28,946 nucleotides of DNA from a virus: positions 65,137 through 94,082 of IMG/VR virus record IMGVR_UViG_3300030090_003378; one strand, 5' to 3'. Position numbers and translations under genes: made by a program. Shown here piece after piece: positions 1-6,072 of the stretch (position 1 is the stretch's first letter; each line of letters starts with the position of its first letter). The notes under the pieces were generated by a model. It was not told the DNA's origin and searched no databases. It was given only the letters and a program-made list of their open reading frames with translations.

Positions 1-149
1 AAAAATTAAGAAGAGGGCATGGTGTGTCCTTTAGTGTATGGTATGGTAAACTAGAGGAAGATGATAAGCAGTTAGCGTCATTTTTAGTATGGAGAGAATT
101 TTATAATGATAACTTTACACCTGAAGAAGCAGTAATACAGGTGAAGTGA
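1..149 (+). CDS. 3' end of an unidentified gene (truncated by window start)
   Basis: An open frame runs from the first bases of the window to a TGA at 147-149 and gives 48 C-terminal residues, including VWYGKLEED and FTPEEAVIQVK. I do not recognise the family. It is a real gene rather than a chance frame because the next gene starts two bases after the stop and its GGTGA ribosome-binding site (about 141-145) lies inside this coding sequence, as at other junctions in this operon. The segment is charged and has no membrane stretch. The start and most of the protein lie upstream of the window. Confidence 0.6.
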   Translation, partial: KLRRGHGVSFSVWYGKLEEDDKQLASFLVWREFYNDNFTPEEAVIQVK

Positions 150-150
150 A

Positions 151-483
151 ATGAAGTATTCAGAAAATTATATCGACTTGGTTATGAAAGATGGAAAACA
201 AAGAAGTGCCCGTCAAGTAATTAGTGATATTATGAATCATATTGACGATACACCGGGAAAGGTAAGTTATGCTTATGTTCCTGAACAACGTAAAGTTTCT
301 CATTATCTAAGAACTAATCATCAGTATATGTTAGTTGTAGAAAGTAGAACAACAGGGAATGAATGGGCTATGAAAGTTATTCCTTGTGATACCTGTGATG
401 GAACAGGAAATATGATAGATATGCCCTGTAATGAATGTAGTGGAACAGGAGAGATTGAAAATGAATTGGACGGAAAAATATAG
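151..483 (+). CDS. Small protein with putative HTH-like domain and DnaJ-type CxxCxGxG zinc motif
   Basis: 110 aa. The C-terminal part has two CxxCxGxG units (C79-C82 and C93-C96), the repeat of the DnaJ central zinc finger, so one zinc ion is probably bound by four cysteines. There is no J-domain, so this is not a DnaJ chaperone. Residues 7-54 share a spaced pattern with the product of the gene at 10939: Y-I-D-x-x-M-x-D-G-x-x-R, then later P-x-x-R-x-V-x-x-x-L. The second half suggests a helix-turn-helix, so DNA or RNA binding is plausible but inferred. It starts two bases after the upstream stop with GGTGA about 6 nt before the ATG, and its last 23 bases overlap the RFC gene. The function is unknown; it may be a viral regulator. 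Confidence 0.7.
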   Translation: MKYSENYIDLVMKDGKQRSARQVISDIMNHIDDTPGKVSYAYVPEQRKVSHYLRTNHQYMLVVESRTTGNEWAMKVIPCDTCDGTGNMIDMPCNECSGTGEIENELDGKI

Positions 484-1372
484 ACCAAAAACAGTAGAAC
501 AAATAGTAGGACAAGATAGATTTGTAGACGATGCAAGAGGATGGATGGCTAACGGTGATATGCCTAACGTTCTTTTTTATGGTTCAGCAGGAACAGGAAA
601 AACAACAGCAGGTATTATCTTAGCAAAACATTTCTTAGGTGAACATTATGAGTCACATTGTATTGAAATTAATGCAAGTCAAGATAGAAAGTTAGAAACC
701 ATTAGAACGACTGTGGCTGACTTTGCTTCTTGGAAAGGTAATCCTGAAGTGCCATTTAAAATTATATTGTTTGATGAATTAGATGGAATGCATAGAGATG
801 CTCAACGTGCTCTGAAGAGAACTATGGAAAGAGCAACAAGTGTTAGATTTATTATTACCTGTAACGACCCACATGATATAGATTATCCTATTAGAAGTAG
901 ATGTGCAAACTACGCATTTAGTAGAGTTAATGTAAATGACATGTGTTCAATGTTAAGTGGTATTTGTGTTAAAGAAAATGTATCTTTTAATTATGAAGAA
1001 CTAAAAGTATTTGCTGAATCATTAAATGGGGATATGCGTAGAGCAATTAATGAATTACAAGCAAGTGCATATAGTAATCGTAATTTAATAGATGTGAGTA
1101 AAGATTTTATCTCAAGGTATCAAGAAGTATTTAATTTAATTAATAAAAATGAGCAACAAGAAGCATTAGATATATTATTAGATGAAGTGTATAGGGGCAA
1201 GGATGTTAGATTGATGGCACAAAATTTACATCAAGTTGTGTTAGATAGCGAAGAAGATAGAAGAACAAAGTTTAAGTGGCTTAGGCTACTTGGTGAAATG
1301 GAATGGAGGCATCGAATGATGACCCCTAAAATTATAGTGTCGTGGTTCACGGCACAATTTATGAATGAATAA
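461..1372 (+). CDS. rfcS: Replication factor C small subunit-like clamp-loader ATPase
   Basis: 303 aa AAA+ ATPase. It begins MNWTEKYRPKTV, the RFC-box signature of archaeal and eukaryotic clamp loaders. Walker A is GSAGTGKT (41-48), Walker B IILFDELD (D105-E106, where cellular RFC usually has DEAD-like DEAD/DEAA), sensor 1 lies around N135, and the SRC arginine-finger motif is R145-S-R-C148. The C-terminal helical collar is shorter than in cellular RfcS (about 320-330 aa). I chose ATG 461 over the in-frame ATG 431 because AGGAGAG precedes it by 7 nt and the family N-terminus begins there. It overlaps the zinc-finger gene. The expected role is to load the clamp encoded at 3993 in an ATP-dependent way. 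No large subunit is seen in the window; it may be homomeric, lie upstream, or use host RfcL. Confidence 0.93.
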   Translation: MNWTEKYRPKTVEQIVGQDRFVDDARGWMANGDMPNVLFYGSAGTGKTTAGIILAKHFLGEHYESHCIEINASQDRKLETIRTTVADFASWKGNPEVPFKIILFDELDGMHRDAQRALKRTMERATSVRFIITCNDPHDIDYPIRSRCANYAFSRVNVNDMCSMLSGICVKENVSFNYEELKVFAESLNGDMRRAINELQASAYSNRNLIDVSKDFISRYQEVFNLINKNEQQEALDILLDEVYRGKDVRLMAQNLHQVVLDSEEDRRTKFKWLRLLGEMEWRHRMMTPKIIVSWFTAQFMNE

Positions 1373-1386
1373 AAAAGGTGAGAAAA

Positions 1387-2622
1387 ATGAATGAAAAAAT
1401 TGAAAAAGAATTGAGCAATTTAGCGAAAAGAATGAATTTGAGTGAAGAAGAAATGACGACAAAATACAATGAGATTGCGGCGTCCAATGGAATTGACCTA
1501 AACGATGAAAGAAGCGGTATGGTATGTTTGACATTGACCCGTAATTTTGTTAGAGGTGCATTGAAGGGTAAGAAATCAACCGGTGGATTCGGTGATTCCA
1601 TTTGGGGATTTGTTGTAGGTGAAGAACCTGCAAGAGATGTTCAAGAATGGTCACGACGAACTCTACAAAATGATTATCGTACAGACCCAAATAAGGTTTT
1701 GAATGATGGACGTATTGCAGAGATTGTTGAAACCGATGCAGGGGCTTTTGAAAAGAGTCAAGTATTGAATGGAACATTGGAGACAAAGAATATCCCACAA
1801 GTTCCTAACTCAGCAATTGAGGTTGATGATAAGAAGTGGATTGTTCCCGTTGATAATCGTAAGGCGTTTATGAGTGGAGATGCAAACCCCCGATATGGAA
1901 AACCACTACCTGCTGAAGAATACAGAAAGCGTGTTCACATTATTGCTAAGAAAGATGGTGGCGAGTTTGCATACTATTCTCTTGGTCTAAAGAATGACGC
2001 CGCAAAGGATTGGAATGCTGACCATTACCGTTGGCTACATTTGCACGTTATCTTGAATGATGAAAGAGCCGCCGCTTATGGAATTAAGGGTAGGACTCTT
2101 GAGAGTCTAACCTACAATGATGCACTTGACCCTGAATCAGATAATCACGTTGATACATCAGGTCTTTCAATGGAAGATTTGGTCGGTGATTTGATGGGAG
2201 AATGGGTAGCAGATTTGATTGAAATTGAGGACTATCATAATAGCCTTCGTGAACAATCAGGAATCAAGATGGTTCTAACTGATGGTATTGTAACAAGCAT
2301 GAATCTTACACCTAATGAAAAGACGGGTAATCGTGTTCTATGGGTTGAACCCATTGATGCAAATTATGGATTTGAGGATGAAGAAATGTCTGACTCAACA
2401 CCTGTATGGATTCCTGAAGGCGTAAACATTGACTTCGGAATTGGTTCAGATGTTATTCTTCTTGGTCGAACAAACCAAACACAGAAGAAAGATGAGAACG
2501 GTAATTACCTTGATGATGAGTGGAACCCTGTTTCCATTAATCTATACGGTGTATATCCTCGTGTTGCTTTGGGTAATGCTAACGTGGCAGAAGAAGTAAA
2601 TGACGATGTAGACTTTTGGTGA
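1387..2622 (+). CDS. Candidate single-stranded DNA-binding protein (acidic aromatic C-terminal tip)
   Basis: 411 aa, no certain homologue recognised. The C-terminus is a flexible acidic tail ending N-D-D-V-D-F-W, like the acidic tip closing in aromatic/hydrophobic residues that bacterial and phage SSBs use to recruit partners. The middle and C-terminal part is rich in beta-strand and turn sequence (for example VLTDGIVTSM, GSDVILLGRT), compatible with OB-fold modules. Its position directly after the clamp loader in a replication operon supports an SSB/RPA role. ATG 1387 is chosen because GGTGAG (1377-1382) precedes it; an in-frame GTG at 1378 would overlap that site. Codons are less A-rich than in neighbouring genes (more AAG, CGT, GGT, GAC), which may reflect high expression. 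The SSB assignment is an inference from tail and context. Confidence 0.5.
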   Translation: MNEKIEKELSNLAKRMNLSEEEMTTKYNEIAASNGIDLNDERSGMVCLTLTRNFVRGALKGKKSTGGFGDSIWGFVVGEEPARDVQEWSRRTLQNDYRTDPNKVLNDGRIAEIVETDAGAFEKSQVLNGTLETKNIPQVPNSAIEVDDKKWIVPVDNRKAFMSGDANPRYGKPLPAEEYRKRVHIIAKKDGGEFAYYSLGLKNDAAKDWNADHYRWLHLHVILNDERAAAYGIKGRTLESLTYNDALDPESDNHVDTSGLSMEDLVGDLMGEWVADLIEIEDYHNSLREQSGIKMVLTDGIVTSMNLTPNEKTGNRVLWVEPIDANYGFEDEEMSDSTPVWIPEGVNIDFGIGSDVILLGRTNQTQKKDENGNYLDDEWNPVSINLYGVYPRVALGNANVAEEVNDDVDFW

Positions 2623-2703
2623 GTCGCAATTAACATAGGTATTACGCGACCAACCATGTGTAGTAGTGAGCATAATTGACTACCGAGTGGGTGCGAGGCC
2701 CAC
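2623..2703 (+). ncRNA. Three-hairpin intergenic element (structured leader or small RNA candidate)
   Basis: This is one of only two gene-free gaps in an otherwise overlapping operon. Three hairpins can be drawn in order. The first is GTCGCAAT (2623-2630) with ATT-AC-GCGAC (2641-2650), containing a 2-nt bulge. The second is GTAGT (2663-2667) with ACTAC (2679-2683). The third is GTGGGT (2687-2692) with GCCCAC (2698-2703) around a GCGAG loop. The local sequence is GC-richer than its surroundings. It ends just before the AGGTGAT ribosome-binding site of the 2719 gene, so it could be a 5' leader, an mRNA processing site or a small RNA. It does not fold as a tRNA and matches no riboswitch I know. 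Confidence 0.35.
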
Positions 2704-2718
2704 ATTAGGTGATTTAAA

Positions 2719-2961
2719 ATGGATAATAAATATTTAAGATTAAATCAAATTGCGTTAGACTTATCTGAAGTAGAATGTATTGAATGGAAGCAAATAGATG
2801 ATGAAGAACAGTATTCTGAAAAGGTATTGTATTCTGTTAGACTACATTTGAAAAGCGGAAAGATGTTTACACGTCAGGTTTATGATACTCAATTTGATAA
2901 TATAAAAGAGCAATTTAAAGATATATTGCGAGAAGAGAAACTGATAGAAATAGGTGATTGA
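2719..2961 (+). CDS. Small conserved-looking protein of unknown function
   Basis: 80 aa, soluble, no family recognised. It alternates short beta-like stretches (LYSVRLHLKSGKMF) with a C-terminal amphipathic helix (FDNIKEQFKDILREEKLIEI), a compact alpha/beta layout. No cysteine cluster, signal peptide or membrane segment is seen. AGGTGAT lies 6 nt before the ATG, directly after the three-hairpin element. Its last codons (I-G-D-stop) are themselves the GGTGAT ribosome-binding site of the following Sak4-like ATPase gene, so the two are translationally linked. It lies between the candidate SSB and the recombinase, so a recombination or replication accessory role is possible but not shown. Confidence 0.65.
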   Translation: MDNKYLRLNQIALDLSEVECIEWKQIDDEEQYSEKVLYSVRLHLKSGKMFTRQVYDTQFDNIKEQFKDILREEKLIEIGD

Positions 2962-2962
2962 T

Positions 2963-3877
2963 ATGGGAATAGGAAATAAAAAAGGTAGTGCCGCAGGTGC
3001 TACATTAGAAAAGAGTAAAGATAGTGATAGAGAGTCTGCATTCAAGGCCGCTAAAATGCGAGCCATGCAACAACGACAAAAACTACTTGAGCAAGAACAA
3101 GCATTCTTGCTATGTGGTATTAGTGGCGACCCCGGTACAGGTAAAACAGGGATTGCTCTTGATTGTAGAACAAAGAAAGAATTGAAAACACATTGGCTGT
3201 TTATTCTTGATTTTGATGAAGGTGCTGAACCAACATGGCGTCAACATTGGTCAAGTGATGATAAGGTAGTAATTTTTAATCCGTATGTTTTCCGTGAGGA
3301 TATGACAGTGGATTACTTTGCTACTGCTGATATGGCACGATTCTTTATTGCTATGGTTAATGAAGCAATTGAAGAAAAGCAAATTGAATGGGACGGAGAT
3401 ATTGTCGAAATTGAAGCAGTAAAAGCCATTGTATTTGATGGACTTGATTCATGGCTTGACACAACAAATATGATTGCCCGTATGAATCATATTAAAGGTG
3501 GCGACCCAAGAGCGGCTGATAAGGTAAAGATGGTTCCGACACAATGGTTTGCACGAACAGAAGAATACAAACGATTGTTTAAGGCGGCTTGCCAACTTCA
3601 ATGTCATAAGTTTTTCATTACGCACATGAAAGAAGTGCATGATGGTTTTGATATTGTTGGCCGTAAGCCTGATTGGGAAAAATCAACAACTGCTAAACTT
3701 TTCCAACACATTGAATGTATTAAGGAAGAAAGAGGCAAGACAACAAAATTACTTGCGAAGGTTAAGAAAAGTAAAACTAACGCAGAAAATGTGGGGCAAA
3801 CGTTCACCCTACTTGAAAATGAGGACGGCAAGATTTCATGGGCAGGACTTGACGAACTAAAGAACGGAACGCTGTGA
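2963..3877 (+). CDS. Sak4-like RecA-superfamily ATPase (AAA_24-type), single-strand annealing/recombination
   Basis: 304 aa. A basic, helical N-terminus (1-45) precedes a RecA-type core. Walker A is GDPGTGKT (55-62) and Walker B AIVFDGLD (155-162, acidic D159). FFITHMKE (217-224) matches the sensor/Q-loop region of phage Sak4-type proteins, which read T-H-x-x-E there. Family members are short relatives of RadA/RecA that anneal or exchange single strands, usually with the phage SSB, and here the candidate SSB is two genes upstream. ATG 2963 is preferred over an upstream in-frame GTG (2954) because that GTG lies inside the GGTGAT ribosome-binding site. The leader GGTGATTGATATG is repeated exactly before the clamp gene. 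The specific Sak4 label rests on motifs and size; the P-loop ATPase call is secure. Confidence 0.8.
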   Translation: MGIGNKKGSAAGATLEKSKDSDRESAFKAAKMRAMQQRQKLLEQEQAFLLCGISGDPGTGKTGIALDCRTKKELKTHWLFILDFDEGAEPTWRQHWSSDDKVVIFNPYVFREDMTVDYFATADMARFFIAMVNEAIEEKQIEWDGDIVEIEAVKAIVFDGLDSWLDTTNMIARMNHIKGGDPRAADKVKMVPTQWFARTEEYKRLFKAACQLQCHKFFITHMKEVHDGFDIVGRKPDWEKSTTAKLFQHIECIKEERGKTTKLLAKVKKSKTNAENVGQTFTLLENEDGKISWAGLDELKNGTL

Positions 3878-3885
3878 TTATATCA
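3878..3885 (+). promoter_or_regulatory. Possible archaeal TATA box (TTATATCA) before the clamp gene
   Basis: TTATATCA starts immediately after the stop codon of the Sak4-like gene, at the beginning of a 115-bp gap. An archaeal start site would be expected about 25 bp downstream, near 3905-3910, giving a leader of roughly 85 nt for the clamp gene. Such a motif is not rare by chance in AT-rich DNA, so the support is mainly that it lies in one of the few gaps in the operon. Confidence 0.25.
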
Positions 3886-3904
3886 TAGGGTTCACTTATG
3901 GGTT

Positions 3905-3938
3905 TTGCCAAGTAATAAAGAGAAAAGGTTTTTGGCAA
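3905..3938 (+). other. 7-bp hairpin upstream of the clamp gene
   Basis: TTGCCAA (3905-3911) is the exact inverted complement of TTGGCAA (3932-3938), with a purine-rich 20-nt loop. Two G-U pairs (T3904-G3939, T3903-G3940) could extend the stem. It is followed by GGGGAA and a pure pyrimidine tract rather than a T-run, so it does not look like an intrinsic terminator. A leader structure or a protein-binding inverted repeat is possible. Confidence 0.4.
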
Positions 3939-3944
3939 GGGGAA

Positions 3945-3972
3945 TCTTCTCCTTCTCTCCTTCTCTTTTCCC
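3945..3972 (+). repeat. 28-nt homopyrimidine tract with three CTTCTC units
   Basis: Every base from 3945 to 3972 is C or T. CTTCTC occurs at 3946-3951, 3952-3957 and 3960-3965, then TTTTCCC. It sits about 10 bp before the GGTGATT ribosome-binding site of the clamp gene. GGGAA just upstream (3940-3944) could pair with TTCCC at its 3' end. In single-stranded form or as mRNA leader it could bind a protein; as duplex it is a polypurine/polypyrimidine element of the kind able to form triplex or mark an origin. The role is not determined. Confidence 0.5.
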
Positions 3973-3992
3973 GATTTAAATTGGTGATTGAT

Positions 3993-4775
3993 ATGAAAAT
4001 TGTAATAGATGGAAAAGAATTAAATAAAAAATTAAAAGCAGTTTTGTTAAAAGGTAAATGGAATTTAGGACTTGATGCTAAAGCAAGTTCTTTAGGAAGT
4101 GCTGTTGTTATAGAAGCAAATGAAAATGTTTATTTGTATAACGGTAATGAGGCTACTTATGTTAAATTGAGAATAGATAATGTAGAAGTTATTGAACAAG
4201 GGCGATGTTGTGTAAGTTATGACCTACTTAATAAATATTTAAAGACAAGCCAACAAATTGTGCTTGAAGTATTAGAAGGAGAAGGTATGCTACAATTAGT
4301 AACAAATGGTAGGATAATTAAACTACCACTATTAGATAGACACCCTAACAATGACCAAATATTATACAGCAAAGAGAACTTTAGTGCAGGTTATGACCAT
4401 GCTGTTGAAGTTATAGGAAGTTTAACAAGTTTAAACATTAGTAATAAAACTAAACTACATTCTGTAATGATGGTAAATACCGAAGAATTTGAAGATGCTA
4501 TTAAATACTGTGAAGATGTTGGTAGTGGAATCTATAAGTTAGAATATAATGATGGTGTATTAACAGTATCTTCTGTTAAAAATCGTGAGTCTATTAAGGT
4601 AACTATTGGTCTTGAACAATGGACAGGTCCAATAGCGACAGTAGAATTTACAGGTCCGTTACATAAAGCAATTGATACAGATGAATTTATTATTGCGTTT
4701 AATGATGATTCACCTGTTAGTATATTAAGTCGTAATGTTCAAATTTTACGCGCACCAAGGGTGGTGGATGAATGA
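3993..4775 (+). CDS. Sliding DNA clamp, PCNA-like
   Basis: 260 aa, the usual PCNA length. The pattern fits the clamp fold: an N-terminal strand and helix (MKIVIDGKELNKKLKAVL), a repeat of short beta strands, a central linker near residues 110-130, a second half beginning around residue 130, and the C-terminal strand LRAPRVV, which resembles the conserved LLAPRIE end of archaeal PCNA. Some parts also resemble bacterial beta clamp (VSYDLLNKYLKTS), so the sequence is divergent. It should encircle DNA as a ring, be loaded by the RFC-like ATPase at 461 and tether PolB, whose last eight residues look like a PIP box. ATG 3993 follows GGTGATT (3983-3989); the in-frame TTG at 3981 is upstream of that site. 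The stop overlaps the next start (ATGA). Confidence 0.7.
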   Translation: MKIVIDGKELNKKLKAVLLKGKWNLGLDAKASSLGSAVVIEANENVYLYNGNEATYVKLRIDNVEVIEQGRCCVSYDLLNKYLKTSQQIVLEVLEGEGMLQLVTNGRIIKLPLLDRHPNNDQILYSKENFSAGYDHAVEVIGSLTSLNISNKTKLHSVMMVNTEEFEDAIKYCEDVGSGIYKLEYNDGVLTVSSVKNRESIKVTIGLEQWTGPIATVEFTGPLHKAIDTDEFIIAFNDDSPVSILSRNVQILRAPRVVDE

Positions 4776-4972
4776 ATTTATTAGACTACTACGAAGAAGT
4801 AAGTAAACAATTAGAAAAGGTATTATCAGATGCTAATTTTGATAACCTTGAACAATGGATGAAGAATAAGAAAAGTGGCAAGTTACGTGTAAGTGAACAG
4901 ATTGCTTACTACTTAGGTCAAATTAACCTTATTCAACATATGACTATTAGTGAAATAGGTGAGGAAGAATGA
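4772..4972 (+). CDS. Small helical protein of unknown function
   Basis: 66 aa, predicted almost entirely helical, with no cysteine cluster and no membrane segment. No family recognised. It overlaps the clamp gene by ATGA at 4772 and overlaps the next gene by ATGA at 4969. Its terminal residues GEEE are encoded by GGTGAGGAAGAA, which doubles as the ribosome-binding site of the zinc-ribbon gene downstream. Translational coupling to the clamp suggests a small clamp or replication accessory, but nothing in the sequence proves it. Confidence 0.6.
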   Translation: MNLLDYYEEVSKQLEKVLSDANFDNLEQWMKNKKSGKLRVSEQIAYYLGQINLIQHMTISEIGEEE

Positions 4973-5142
4973 CAACAACAGGTGATAAGCCGGAAGAATG
5001 TTGTTTATGTGGGCAAAAAATGTATAATGTTCACGAAACAAACAATGCTCTACCTGTAAAAAATGGTAGGTGTTGTCATACTTGTAATCAGAAAATAGTA
5101 ATACCTGCAAGAATAAAAGAAATTTTTGGGTATTACATGTGA
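4969..5142 (+). CDS. Mini zinc-ribbon protein (CCLC...CCHTCN...IPARI)
   Basis: 57 aa. Cysteine pairs at residues 11-14 (CCLCG) and 35-39 (CCHTCN) form a four-cysteine zinc site separated by a short loop with G-R-C-C. This arrangement followed by V-I-P-A-R-I is the signature of a very widespread small protein of phages and bacteria of unknown function (C-x-x-C, then G-R-C-C-x-x-C-N, then V-x-P-x-R-I). It starts within the stop of the preceding gene (ATGA overlap, GAGGAAG just before). I know no activity for this family; zinc binding is the only safe prediction. Confidence 0.75.
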   Translation: MTTTGDKPEECCLCGQKMYNVHETNNALPVKNGRCCHTCNQKIVIPARIKEIFGYYM

Positions 5143-5151
5143 GGTGAGTAA

Positions 5152-5322
5152 ATGCCGATAGAATATTTATTAGAAGCAATAGAAAGATTGAAAGAAGAGG
5201 ACCGAATGGTAATGAAAAATATACTTGATAATGTATCAAGTGCTGAAGATATGGATAATAAGTGGGATGAGATTGTAACTCTTGTTCTGTTAATGTTAGA
5301 AGAATTGGAGGAAGAAGAATGA
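5152..5322 (+). CDS. Very small acidic helical protein, unknown function
   Basis: 56 aa, helical, strongly acidic, with a leucine-rich stretch IVTLVLLMLEEL too short and charged to be a confident membrane segment. GAGGTGAG precedes the ATG by 4-5 nt. The terminal run LEELEEEE is encoded by GGAGGAAGAAGAATGA, which carries the ribosome-binding site and start of the next gene (ATGA overlap). No family recognised. The ordered site and overlaps argue it is translated. Confidence 0.55.
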   Translation: MPIEYLLEAIERLKEEDRMVMKNILDNVSSAEDMDNKWDEIVTLVLLMLEELEEEE

Positions 5323-5474
5323 AATGGTATGCAGACTACGATAAGGTAGTTTATTTGGGTAATTTCTTATGTTACGACTTAGGGTTAAGAGCAGAAGAAT
5401 TACAGTATTACTATGAAAAACCGTGGAAATATACAGGTGAATGGGAACAAATAAAAGGTGAATATAATGAGTGA
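5319..5474 (+). CDS. Very small aromatic-rich protein, unknown function
   Basis: 51 aa with 9 tyrosines and 4 tryptophans (MKWYADYDKVVYLGNFLCYD at the start), no obvious domain. It begins in an ATGA overlap with the preceding gene and its 3' end overlaps the next gene, whose AAAGGTGA ribosome-binding site (5455-5461) lies inside it. No family recognised. It is supported by junction architecture rather than by homology. Confidence 0.5.
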   Translation: MKWYADYDKVVYLGNFLCYDLGLRAEELQYYYEKPWKYTGEWEQIKGEYNE

Positions 5475-5685
5475 AGAAAAATTAGGAATTGAGGAAGTGA
5501 TGGTAACTATTATGCAAATGGTTCAGTATTATACTAACCATATTAACTATGAAATGTTAAGAATATTGTGTGATAATGAATTATGCAGTAAGTATGTTGA
5601 TATGTGTTTGCTTTGTAAAGCGAAAGAACAAGCGGCAATCGAAGCAGGACAAACATCATTGAATGATTTTAGTGAGGAAGAGTAA
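5467..5685 (+). CDS. Small four-cysteine protein, unknown function
   Basis: 72 aa. Cysteines are spaced C-x4-C-x6-C-x2-C in the central region (ILCDNELCSKYVDMCLLCK), which could bind metal, although the pattern matches no named zinc finger I know. The C-terminus is acidic (NDFSEEE), again because GAGGAAGAG serves as the ribosome-binding site for the next gene. ATG 5467 is chosen because AAAGGTGA (5455-5461) precedes it; the in-frame GTG at 5458 lies within that site. It ends in a TAATG overlap. Confidence 0.55.
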   Translation: MSEEKLGIEEVMVTIMQMVQYYTNHINYEMLRILCDNELCSKYVDMCLLCKAKEQAAIEAGQTSLNDFSEEE

Positions 5686-5834
5686 TGAATCAAGAATGGT
5701 TAGGGACAATTTATTGTTTGTTAGCCTGTGTTGGTTTTTCAGTAATATATTTATCAATTTGGAATTTAATACATAGAGTAGAAGTCTATATTGAAAATAT
5801 TAGAAAGGAAAAAAGAATGGGGAAGTGGAAGTGA
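5685..5834 (+). CDS. Small single-pass membrane protein, unknown function
   Basis: 49 aa. A short N-terminus (MNQEW) precedes a hydrophobic segment of about 24 residues (6-29, with IYCLLACVGFSVIYLSIW at its core), followed by a positively charged tail (RKEKRMGKWK). By the positive-inside rule the tail should be cytoplasmic. It is the only membrane protein in the + strand module. It overlaps the previous stop (TAATG). It might anchor something at the membrane or act in host takeover; no family recognised. Confidence 0.5.
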   Translation: MNQEWLGTIYCLLACVGFSVIYLSIWNLIHRVEVYIENIRKEKRMGKWK

Positions 5835-5838
5835 TAGA

Positions 5839-6072
5839 ATGAGTGAAAATTTTACATATGATAGAGATTGGGAACAAATACATGATGCGCTTGATAAAGC
5901 AGAAAGAAAGCAGAATTGGCACATGATGAAGATACAAAGAAAAGATACACCTAAAGAAGATAAGGTAATGCACATGAGAAACTATAAAGGATTAGAGGGT
6001 GTTATTAATGCTCTCCGTTGGGTTCTTGGTGATAGAAAAGTTACAATTAAGATAGTGTTAGGTGATGAATAA
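5839..6072 (+). CDS. Small charged helical protein, unknown function
   Basis: 77 aa, highly charged, N-terminal helix (WEQIHDALDKAERKQNW) and a C-terminal half with alternating hydrophobics (GLEGVINALRWVLGDRKVTIKIVLGDE). No family recognised. I chose ATG 5839 because GTGAT (5831-5835) precedes it; a longer in-frame TTG start at 5791 would overlap most of the membrane-protein gene. Its stop overlaps the start of the GMP reductase-like gene, and the final GDE codons contain that gene's GGTGAT ribosome-binding site, so the two are translated together. Confidence 0.55.
   Translation: MSENFTYDRDWEQIHDALDKAERKQNWHMMKIQRKDTPKEDKVMHMRNYKGLEGVINALRWVLGDRKVTIKIVLGDE

Noticed and set aside
2505-2705. 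66-aa - strand frame across the three-hairpin spacer
   Set aside because: No ribosome-binding site and antisense to the candidate SSB. The inverted repeats explain the spacer better than coding.
3905-3938. Hairpin before the clamp as an intrinsic terminator
   Set aside because: The stem is short with a 20-nt loop and is followed by GGGGAA and mixed pyrimidines rather than a T-run.
4913-5239. 108-aa - strand frame opposite the small-gene cluster
   Set aside because: It has membrane-like composition only because it is antisense to A/G-rich coding sequence. The + strand genes here have ordered ribosome-binding sites and stop/start overlaps.
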